A stretch of DNA of 64,000 nt from Marinobacter mangrovi (GTDB lineage: Bacteria; Pseudomonadota; Gammaproteobacteria; Pseudomonadales; Oleiphilaceae). Below the pieces are notes generated by a model. The model saw only the letters and a list, made by a program, of their open reading frames with translations, had not been told where the DNA came from and did not search any database. The stretch covers positions 930,001 through 994,000 of the forward strand of contig NZ_JAERVO010000001.1 of assembly GCF_016798325.1 (NCBI RefSeq), in the 5' to 3' direction. Shown here in pieces: positions 57,236 through 64,000 of this stretch. How positions within the stretch are numbered: position 1 is the stretch's first letter; each line of letters starts with the position of its first letter. The position numbers and the translations under genes were made by a program.

Positions 57236-57673
57236 TCAGGCGAGTTCTTCAACGCCGCGATTGGCCAACTGGTCGGCGCGCTCGTTACCGGGAATACCGG
57301 CGTGCCCCTTCACCCAGTGCCACTTGATGTCATGGGACCCGGTCAGTTCATCCAGGTCGCGCCAGAGGTCCGCGTTCTTGACCGGCTTACGGGCGGCGGT
57401 CTTCCAGCCGTTCTTTTTCCAGTTTTTCATCCACTCGGTGATGCCCTTGCGCACGTATTGGGAATCGGTATAGAGATCGACTTCGCAGTGACGCTTCAAC
57501 GCTTTCAGGCCCTGGATTGCCGCCATCAGCTCCATGCGGTTGTTGGTGGTGTTCTTTTCGCCGCCATGGAGCTCCCGCTCCTGGTCCCCGTAACTCAGTA
57601 CGGCACCCCACCCTCCGGGGCCCGGGTTTCCTTTACAGGCTCCGTCGGTATAGAGCACTACGCGTTTTGTCAT
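57236..57673 (-). CDS. rnhA: Ribonuclease HI
   Basis: The 145-residue protein has [16 protein letters not shown] (D10), the catalytic glutamate in [22 protein letters not shown] and [13 protein letters not shown]. It removes RNA from RNA-DNA hybrids. All four catalytic acids appear present. It lies between the methyltransferase gene and dnaQ. Confidence 0.96.
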   Translation of the reverse strand: MTKRVVLYTDGACKGNPGPGGWGAVLSYGDQERELHGGEKNTTNNRMELMAAIQGLKALKRHCEVDLYTDSQYVRKGITEWMKNWKKNGWKTAARKPVKNADLWRDLDELTGSHDIKWHWVKGHAGIPGNERADQLANRGVEELA

Positions 57674-57716
57674 GACTACTGGATTACCTTTATTGAGGTT
57701 TCTTCAGGGATCGGCG

Positions 57717-58499
57717 TTACTTGTCGCGTTCCTGCCGTCGGGAAACACTGGAGGATCCCATGGCGCCGGCCAGGGGAATAACCACCGGTTTGGGCTGACG
57801 CCAGCGAATCCGTTTTACCGTGCGCGCAGGCACCCGCTTCTCGGCGCGGATACAGTAATAGGCGCCAGCCGGAAGATGCAACCGCTCACCGAGTTTTTCA
57901 AGCAGGGTCAAACGCTGCAGGGCCCGCACCCGTGTAATAGGCGGCCGGAAAAAGTGCGAGGTGGTCTCTTCCACCTTGAACTGCAGCAGGCTGAGCCAGT
58001 CTTCCATTCGATTGGAGGTAATGAAACGGCCACTCCAAGGCGGATGTTGGCGACGGGAAATCAGCTTTCGCAGCCCCCACAAGCTATAGGGGTTGAAGCC
58101 AACGATGATCAGGCAGCCGCTGCTGCGCAATACCCGTGCGGCCTCGCGCACCACCTGGTGAGGCTGATCGGAAAAATCGTGGGTGTGATGCAGGATTACC
58201 AGATCCATGGAGTCACTGGGAAACGGCAGTTCATCGGCATCGCACACCACCGTCGCGTCGGGCAAATGGGACGACCAGTAAGGGGTCGTCATCATTCGGT
58301 GACTGAAATCGGTTGACGTCGCCAGCGGCAAGCGGTGGCTGATGCTGACCAGCAGCTGGTGGGCGCCGGTCAGATCCTCCGCCATGCACGCGATGTGCTC
58401 GCGCTGATCGGCCAGCAGCGCGCGGCCCAACGGGCTCTGGAACCAGGCCTCGAAAGCATCCCGTTGTGCCACATAGTCTCGTTCGATCGTTCTGGCCAT
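57717..58499 (-). CDS. Class I SAM-dependent methyltransferase
   Basis: The 260-residue protein has a type 11 methyltransferase core: CDADELPFPSDSMDLVILHHTHDF and VREAARVLRSSGCLIIVGFNPYSLWGLRK. The N-terminal glycine loop is degenerate, as in related proteins at this locus. The C-terminus is basic. The ATG at 58499 is preferred to a TTG six codons earlier. The target is unknown. It is divergent from gloB, with rnhA and dnaQ downstream on the same strand. Confidence 0.87.
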   Translation of the reverse strand: MARTIERDYVAQRDAFEAWFQSPLGRALLADQREHIACMAEDLTGAHQLLVSISHRLPLATSTDFSHRMMTTPYWSSHLPDATVVCDADELPFPSDSMDLVILHHTHDFSDQPHQVVREAARVLRSSGCLIIVGFNPYSLWGLRKLISRRQHPPWSGRFITSNRMEDWLSLLQFKVEETTSHFFRPPITRVRALQRLTLLEKLGERLHLPAGAYYCIRAEKRVPARTVKRIRWRQPKPVVIPLAGAMGSSSVSRRQERDK

Positions 58500-58630
58500 G
58501 GTGTATCCAGCTGTCAATGGGTGCCGATGCCGCGATGCTCCATTTCCACCACCGCTTTGTGGATTTGGGCCATTGGCCGCAATCCCTTATCATAGCAGTC
58601 TACATCCACCGACCGCAGCCGCAGATTGCC

Positions 58631-59425
58631 ATGTTCTCTATCGTTCCCATTCCGGCCTTCAGTGACAATTACATCTGGTGCATCGTCGATGACGCCACAC
58701 GCACCGCCGCGGTTGTCGACCCCGGCCAGGCTGAACCTGTCCTCCAGTTCCTGAAAGCCCGCCAGCTGGAACTGGACGCCATCCTGATCACGCATCACCA
58801 CCCCGATCATGTGGGCGGTGTCAAAGAGCTGGATGCGGCCTTCGATCCGGACATCTACGGCCCCGCCGATTCGCCCTTCAAGGGCAGCAAAGTTGCCCTT
58901 TCGGAGGGCGATACGGTGAATTGGCACGGGCTGAGATTTCAGGTCCTGACCGTACCCGGGCACACCCTGGATCACATCGCTTATCACACCGCCCAGACCG
59001 ACATCGACGAAGCGCCGGCTCTCTTCTGTGGCGATACCCTGTTTGCCTGCGGCTGTGGCCGCCTGTTCGAAGGCAAGCCGGCGCAAATGCGCCACTCGCT
59101 GGCAAAACTCCGGGCCCTGCCGGCCAATACGCGGGTCTACTGCGCCCACGAATACACCCTGGCCAATCTGCGTTTCAGCCGGGACCTGCTGCCTGAAGAC
59201 GATGCGCTGGAAGCGTTCGAGATCGCCTGCAAGCAGAAACGCGAGAATCAGGTGCCCACACTCCCCACCACGCTGGAGGAGGAAATCGCCCTGAATCCGT
59301 TTATGCGCTGGGACGATCCGGCTGTTGCAGCCGCCGTCGATAAACGCCGGATTGAGGTCGATCCTGCCTTACGTGGTGAGGACCGGATCTTTGCACAAGT
59401 CCGAAAAGCGAAGGACTCGTTCTGA
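58631..59425 (+). CDS. gloB: Hydroxyacylglutathione hydrolase (glyoxalase II)
   Basis: The 264-residue metallo-beta-lactamase-fold enzyme starts IVPIPAFSDNYIWCIVDD and has the metal motif THHHPDHVGG, VPGHTLDHIAYH, FCGDTLFACGCGRLFEG and CAHEYTLANLRF. It hydrolyses S-lactoylglutathione from methylglyoxal detoxification. The ATG at 58631 matches the family start; the longer frame before it overlaps the divergent methyltransferase gene. Confidence 0.96.
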   Translation: MFSIVPIPAFSDNYIWCIVDDATRTAAVVDPGQAEPVLQFLKARQLELDAILITHHHPDHVGGVKELDAAFDPDIYGPADSPFKGSKVALSEGDTVNWHGLRFQVLTVPGHTLDHIAYHTAQTDIDEAPALFCGDTLFACGCGRLFEGKPAQMRHSLAKLRALPANTRVYCAHEYTLANLRFSRDLLPEDDALEAFEIACKQKRENQVPTLPTTLEEEIALNPFMRWDDPAVAAAVDKRRIEVDPALRGEDRIFAQVRKAKDSF

Positions 59426-59585
59426 TAAAAGTCGTTACATGATCTGACGTTAACGTAATAAGCGCTGTATTGACCCTCAGAAAAGGGTTCTCATAGAATC
59501 CAGCGAAGCTTCGCCGCTTGACGGGCGCGTCACTGTTTTTCGGGGACGTTTTTTTGGTCCGTCAGCCTCTATTTCCGGACAATTT

Positions 59586-61310
59586 ATGACTGTAGCAAGA
59601 ATAACCACAGCCCTGCTGATCGCCACTGTTCTGAGTGGCTGCCAAACGTTTACCGGCCAGGGCGACAACGATTCCCTCAGCGAAAGCGAGCTGTTGGAAT
59701 CCGAACACGTCTCGGTACCGGCCGGTGACGATGAACTTCAGGCCTCGGTCGAGGGCCATCCCTCCGAGGACGACACCACCGAGCTGGACGATTCCATCGA
59801 ACCGTCCCTCAAATCAAAGGCCGCCAAGGCCCGCGAACGCCTGGAACAGCCCACCGAAAACAACGTCGCCAGCGAAGACGTGACCCACGATCTGTGGAGT
59901 CACCTGCGCGGGCAATTCGGCATGGACCTGACCCTGGACAACGAGCGCATTGAGCAACAGCTGCGCTGGTATGCCAGCCATCCGCGCTATATCGACCGCG
60001 TCGCCAAACGGGCCCGCCGCTACCTGTACTACATTCTCAAGCAAACCGAAGATCGTGGACTGCCGGCCGAATACGCCCTGTTGCCGGTGGTGGAAAGCGC
60101 CTACGATCCGTTCGCTTATTCCCACGGTCGCGCCGCCGGACTCTGGCAGTTCATCCCGTCCACGGGTCGGGTTTATGGCCTCAACCAGAGCTGGTGGCAC
60201 GACCAGCGGCGTGATGTTATCGACGCCACAGACGGCGCGCTGGAATACCTGGACGCCCTCGCCGATCGCTTCGATGGCGACTACATGTTGGCGCTGGCCT
60301 CCTACAACAGTGGCGCCGGCACCGTCCTGCGCGCCATTCGCCACAACAAGGCCCGCGGCTTGCCGACCGACTACTGGGCTCTGGACCTGCCCCGGGAAAC
60401 CCGTGCCTACGTCCCCAAGTTGATCGCCATCGCCAAGATCATCGACGATCCGCAGGCCTACGGCGTTACCCTGCCGCCGATTCCGGACAAGCCTTATTTT
60501 GAGGTGGTGGATACCGGCTCCCAAATCGACCTGGCCCAGGCCGCGAACCTGGCCGGTGTCGATATCGAGGAAATCTATCTGCTGAACCCGGCCTATAACC
60601 GCTGGGCCACGTCACCCGAGGGCCCGCACCGTCTGTTGGTCCCGGTCGATAACGCGGATCAGTTTCGCAAGGGTCTGGCCAGCCTGGATCCCTCCCAACG
60701 GGTGTCCTGGAAGAACTACAAGGTGCGCGGCGGCGATAGCCTGATCAAGATCGCCCACAACTTCGGTACCACGCCAGACGTCATCAAACAGGTCAATCAC
60801 CTGCGCTCGAACCTGATTCGCGTGGATCAGCGTCTGTTGATTCCCACCTCGACCAAAGGCAACGCCAGTTACGCCCTGAGCGCCAGCGAGCGCCTGAAGG
60901 ACAAGCAGGCGTCGATCAACCGCAACGCCAAAGGAACTCGCATCGAGCATACCGTTCAAAGGGGGGACACTTTCTGGGATATCGCACGTGACAATCACGT
61001 CAGCGTCCGCCAACTGGCCCGCTGGAATGGCATGGCGCCGGGCGATCCGCTGATTCCGGGCAAGCGTTTGGTGATCTGGTCCAAGGATCCCGACACACAG
61101 CAACTGGCCATGGCGGGACGCCGCAGTCCGTCCGAGATGATGCGAAAAGTCGGCTATCGCGTGCGTAAAGGCGATTCCCTGGCGCGGATTGCCAGTCGCT
61201 TCAACGTAAACGTGAAGGACATCGCAAGCTGGAACAGCCTCAACCTCAACAATTATCTCCAGCCCGGACAAAGTCTGGTACTCTACGTCGATATTCGCCG
61301 AAGTCCCTGA
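59586..61310 (+). CDS. mltD: Membrane-bound lytic murein transglycosylase D
   Basis: The 574-residue lipoprotein has a signal with lipobox LSGC (lipidated Cys about residue 19). A hydrophilic acidic linker runs to about 110. The SLT catalytic domain covers about 115-290, with catalytic glutamate E170 in LLPVVESAYDPFAYS. Three LysM repeats are at about 376-420, 452-498 and 522-567. It cleaves peptidoglycan glycan strands to anhydro-muropeptides at the outer membrane. The 160-base gap before it is likely its promoter region. Confidence 0.95.
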   Translation: MTVARITTALLIATVLSGCQTFTGQGDNDSLSESELLESEHVSVPAGDDELQASVEGHPSEDDTTELDDSIEPSLKSKAAKARERLEQPTENNVASEDVTHDLWSHLRGQFGMDLTLDNERIEQQLRWYASHPRYIDRVAKRARRYLYYILKQTEDRGLPAEYALLPVVESAYDPFAYSHGRAAGLWQFIPSTGRVYGLNQSWWHDQRRDVIDATDGALEYLDALADRFDGDYMLALASYNSGAGTVLRAIRHNKARGLPTDYWALDLPRETRAYVPKLIAIAKIIDDPQAYGVTLPPIPDKPYFEVVDTGSQIDLAQAANLAGVDIEEIYLLNPAYNRWATSPEGPHRLLVPVDNADQFRKGLASLDPSQRVSWKNYKVRGGDSLIKIAHNFGTTPDVIKQVNHLRSNLIRVDQRLLIPTSTKGNASYALSASERLKDKQASINRNAKGTRIEHTVQRGDTFWDIARDNHVSVRQLARWNGMAPGDPLIPGKRLVIWSKDPDTQQLAMAGRRSPSEMMRKVGYRVRKGDSLARIASRFNVNVKDIASWNSLNLNNYLQPGQSLVLYVDIRRSP

Positions 61311-61361
61311 CCGCTAACACATTGACGTGACGGTCAGTCCGAACGAAAAAGAGCGGAATCC

Positions 61362-63152
61362 ATGATCAGATTTTCTCAGACCGTCATTACCCTGTTTCTC
61401 CTGCTGACCGGCATGGCCCTGCACGCTGCAGAGGCCGTGCACGGGCTTGCCATGCACGGTGACCCGAAATACGGTCCCGACTTCAAGCACTTCGACTACG
61501 TTAACCCGGACGCGCCCAAAGGCGGTACACTGCGGTTGAGCATCGTGGCCAACGGCTATGACTCCCTAAATCCCTTTGTATTGAAGGGTGTCTCAGCCGC
61601 CAGACTCCAGACTTATGCCTACGACAGCCTGCTGACCGAATCCGCCGACGAACCCTTCAGCATGTATGGTTTGATTGCGGAGTCGCTGGAAACCCCGGAG
61701 GATCGCTCCTACGTCATCTTCCATATTCGGCCCGAGGCGCGTTTCTCCGATGGCCAGCCGATGACCGCCGAGGATGTGGCTTATACCTTCAAACTGCTGA
61801 TCGAAAAGGGCCACCCCTTCTTCCGCAGCTATTACGCGGAGGTCAAGGACGTCAAGGTACTGGACAAACTCACGGTCCGTTTTGACTTTGGCGACACCCA
61901 GAATCGCGAGCTTCCCCTGATCCTCGGACAGATGCCGATCCTGCCCAAGCATTACTGGGAAAAGCATGACTTCCAAGAATCCGGCCTGACCATTCCAGTG
62001 ACCAGCGGCCCTTATACCATCGAGACATTCGACGCGGGCCGGTCGATCACCTACAAGCGGAATCCGGATTACTGGGCCCAGGATCTGCCAGTTAACGTGG
62101 GTCGCAACAACTTCGACGAAATCCGATTCGATTACTACAGCGATGACACTGTCGCTCTGGAAGCGTTCAAGGCGGGGAACTACGATTTCCGCCTGGAATC
62201 GTCGGCCAAGAACTGGGCCACCGGTTACGCGGGAGATGCCCTTTCCTCCGGCAAAATCGTCAAAGAAGCTATCCATCATAGCCGCCCCGTAGGCATGCAG
62301 GCTTTTGCCATGAACACTCGGCGCTTCCCCTTCGACAACCCCAAGGTCCGCGAAGCCCTGGCGTATGGCTTTGATTTCAACTGGGCCAACCAGAACCTGT
62401 TCTACGGTCAGTACACGCGCACCCAGAGCTTCTTTGAGAACAGCGACCTGGCGTCCTCAGGGCTGCCCAAAGGCGAGGAACTGAAGCTGCTGGAACCCTA
62501 TCGCGACCAGTTGCCGCCGGAAGTATTCAACAAGGAATACCACCCGCCGTCGACGACCAACGGTACCACCCTGCGCGATAACCTACGCACGGCCATCACG
62601 CTGCTGCGCAGTGCCGGTTTTGAGATTCGCGACGGCAAGTTGGTGGAGAAATCGTCGGGTCGCCCTCTTAAATTCGAGATCATGTTGGCGCAAAAAACCT
62701 TCGAACGGGTGGTTCTGCCATTCAAGAAGAATCTGGCCAAGCTGGGCATTGAAGTTGAAGTGCGCCAGGTGGATACCAGCCAGTACATCCGGCGCCTGCG
62801 CAGTTTTGATTTCGATATGGTGGTTAGCTCGTTCCCTCAGTCCGATTCGCCGGGCAATGAGCAACGCGACTATTGGCATTCCTCGAATGCCGATGAGCCA
62901 GGCTCCCGCAACATCCCGGGCGTCAACAGTCCGGTGGTCGACGACCTGGTAGCCAAAGTGATCCAGGCGCCGGACCGGCAAGCCCTGGTGGACCGCACTC
63001 ATGCGCTGGATCGGGTCCTGCTGTGGGGACACTACGTGATTCCCCAGTGGTATCTGGCCGTGGACCGGGTCGCCTACCGGAACAAACTGGCGCGACCGTC
63101 CAACACGCCAAAAAACGGTTATGACCTCAGTCGCTGGTGGGTCAAACCCTGA
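61362..63152 (+). CDS. yejA: Extracellular solute-binding protein, YejA-like (oligopeptide/microcin C family)
   Basis: The 596-residue family 5 binding protein has an N-terminal signal peptide (about 1-22, ending LHAAEA). HGLAMHGDPKYGPDFKHFDYVNP and APKGGTLRLS are the YejA-like start. VFHIRPEARFSDGQPMTAEDV is the family 5 signature. It should bind peptides or related compounds for the YejBEF importer. yejB follows after 34 bases, confirming the operon. Confidence 0.93.
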   Translation: MIRFSQTVITLFLLLTGMALHAAEAVHGLAMHGDPKYGPDFKHFDYVNPDAPKGGTLRLSIVANGYDSLNPFVLKGVSAARLQTYAYDSLLTESADEPFSMYGLIAESLETPEDRSYVIFHIRPEARFSDGQPMTAEDVAYTFKLLIEKGHPFFRSYYAEVKDVKVLDKLTVRFDFGDTQNRELPLILGQMPILPKHYWEKHDFQESGLTIPVTSGPYTIETFDAGRSITYKRNPDYWAQDLPVNVGRNNFDEIRFDYYSDDTVALEAFKAGNYDFRLESSAKNWATGYAGDALSSGKIVKEAIHHSRPVGMQAFAMNTRRFPFDNPKVREALAYGFDFNWANQNLFYGQYTRTQSFFENSDLASSGLPKGEELKLLEPYRDQLPPEVFNKEYHPPSTTNGTTLRDNLRTAITLLRSAGFEIRDGKLVEKSSGRPLKFEIMLAQKTFERVVLPFKKNLAKLGIEVEVRQVDTSQYIRRLRSFDFDMVVSSFPQSDSPGNEQRDYWHSSNADEPGSRNIPGVNSPVVDDLVAKVIQAPDRQALVDRTHALDRVLLWGHYVIPQWYLAVDRVAYRNKLARPSNTPKNGYDLSRWWVKP

Positions 63153-63186
63153 TTCCTTCTCGCCTGCAAGAGGAAGCTGCTGACTG

Positions 63187-64000
63187 ATGGGTGTTTACAT
63201 CCTGAGGCGTCTGTTGCTGATCATTCCCACACTGGTCGGCATCATGCTGTTGAACTTCGTGATCGTCCAGGCCGCTCCGGGCGGACCCATTGAACAATTC
63301 ATCGCCCAGATGCAGGGCATGGACAGCGGCGCCCTCACCCGGGCCGGCGGTGGCAGCGGCTCTGAAGTCAGCGGCGGGCAAGGTAGTGGTGATCAGCAAA
63401 GCCGCGGCGCCAAGGGCATCCCGCCAGAGTTGATTGCCGAAATGGAGAAGCAGTACGGCTTCGACAAGCCGCCGGCGGAGCGCTTCTTCAAGATGCTGAA
63501 AGACTACGCCACCTTCGACTTCGGTGACAGCTTCTTTCGGGACAGCTCCGTCATCGGCCTGATCATCGACAAGCTCCCGGTCTCCATCTCGATCGGGCTC
63601 TGGTCGACGCTGGTGATCTACCTGATATCGATTCCCCTGGGTATCCGCAAGGCGGTCATGGACGGCACCCGTTTCGATGTCTGGACCAGCTCGGCCATTA
63701 TCGTCGGTTATGCGATCCCGGGCTTCCTGTTCGCCATCCTGCTGATCGTGCTGTTTGCCGGCGGCAGCTATCTGGACTGGTTCCCGCTGCGCGGCCTGAC
63801 CTCTACCGACTTCGATACGATGACCTGGTACCAGAAGATCGGCGACTACTTCTGGCACCTGGCGCTGCCGGTGACGGCGAACGTCATCGGCGGTTTTGCC
63901 ACCCTGACCCTGCTGACCAAGAACTCTTTCCTCGACGAGATCGGCAAGCAGTATGTGGTGACCGCCCGCGCCAAGGGGCTGGAGGATCGCCGTATCCTCT
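63187..64000 (+). CDS. yejB: ABC transporter permease YejB, 3' end cut by window
   Basis: The frame from ATG 63187 is open to the window end (271 codons). [20 protein letters not shown] starts a first transmembrane helix. A glycine/serine-rich insert (about 52-85) precedes [56 protein letters not shown] and [17 protein letters not shown] are typical of YejB, and the EAA loop [12 protein letters not shown] is reached at the end. It should pair with YejE and YejF outside the window. Confidence 0.93.
   Translation, partial: MGVYILRRLLLIIPTLVGIMLLNFVIVQAAPGGPIEQFIAQMQGMDSGALTRAGGGSGSEVSGGQGSGDQQSRGAKGIPPELIAEMEKQYGFDKPPAERFFKMLKDYATFDFGDSFFRDSSVIGLIIDKLPVSISIGLWSTLVIYLISIPLGIRKAVMDGTRFDVWTSSAIIVGYAIPGFLFAILLIVLFAGGSYLDWFPLRGLTSTDFDTMTWYQKIGDYFWHLALPVTANVIGGFATLTLLTKNSFLDEIGKQYVVTARAKGLEDRRIL

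Overview
The window looks like a chromosomal segment of a GC-rich marine gammaproteobacterium, most likely Marinobacter or a close relative. This rests on gene order and protein resemblance judged by eye, not on a database search. Supporting blocks are gacA-uvrC-pgsA-tRNA-Gly-tRNA-Cys, Bax-inhibitor-tusDCB-tusE-trpD2-like, DUF445-nfuA-metH, siroheme reductase-DUF934, a fimL-like gene, methyltransferase-rnhA-dnaQ divergent from gloB, mltD, and yejAB.

Layout. 1-2.4 kb: the end of a DUF1328 gene, then a lower-GC two-gene cassette (HIT protein plus a DUF3883 nuclease-like protein) beside tRNA-Cys and tRNA-Gly. 2.7-7.4 kb: pgsA, uvrC, gacA, a YheU-like protein and an azlCD exporter. 7.4-11.5 kb: a minus-strand operon with an EamA carrier, an NMT1/TauA-type ABC importer and a nucleoside-deaminase-like enzyme. 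It is followed by about 700 bases with a possible gene relic and then a DUF2914 membrane protein. 13.2-37.7 kb: a nearly complete aerobic (late cobalt insertion) cobalamin region. 37.9-43.9 kb: tRNA-Ser, a YccA-type protein, the Tus sulfur relay, a TrpD2-like protein, DUF445 and nfuA. 44.1-50.7 kb: cobalamin-dependent metH, a DUF2970 protein, a 35-residue membrane peptide and a siroheme reductase with its DUF934 partner. 50.8-64 kb: a REP-like inverted repeat, acuI/yhdH, sohB, an SCP2 protein, a fimL-like gene, dnaQ, rnhA, a methyltransferase, gloB, mltD, yejA and the start of yejB.

The cobalamin region has three parts. A riboswitch-led minus-strand operon starts at cbtB/cbtA (cobalt uptake) and runs through a fused ChlI/ChlD chelatase subunit, cobO, cobB, cobW, cobN, cobG, cobH, cobI, cobJ, cobL, cobE, cobM and cobF. 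The single inverted gene, cobK, sits inside it. Upstream, cbiB-cobD-cobQ-bluB runs on the same strand. Divergent from cbiB are cobT-cobC, then cobU (minus) and cobS (plus). CobG, CobF and BluB mark the oxygen-dependent route. Uroporphyrinogen-III methyltransferase (cobA/cysG) and classical cobS/cobT chelatase subunits are not in the window. MetH, a cobalamin consumer, lies about 6 kb beyond cobS.

The best candidate for an undescribed system is the translationally coupled HIT plus DUF3883 cassette at 307-2006. The DUF3883 protein has an N-terminal module resembling sulfur-recognition or HNH-associated domains, and a C-terminal fold with a D...ExK nuclease-like signature. Other points of interest are the cobL/cobK start codons placed one base apart on opposite strands, the EamA/ABC/deaminase operon with no assigned substrate, a long-range stem in the yccA leader, and the 35-residue membrane peptide.
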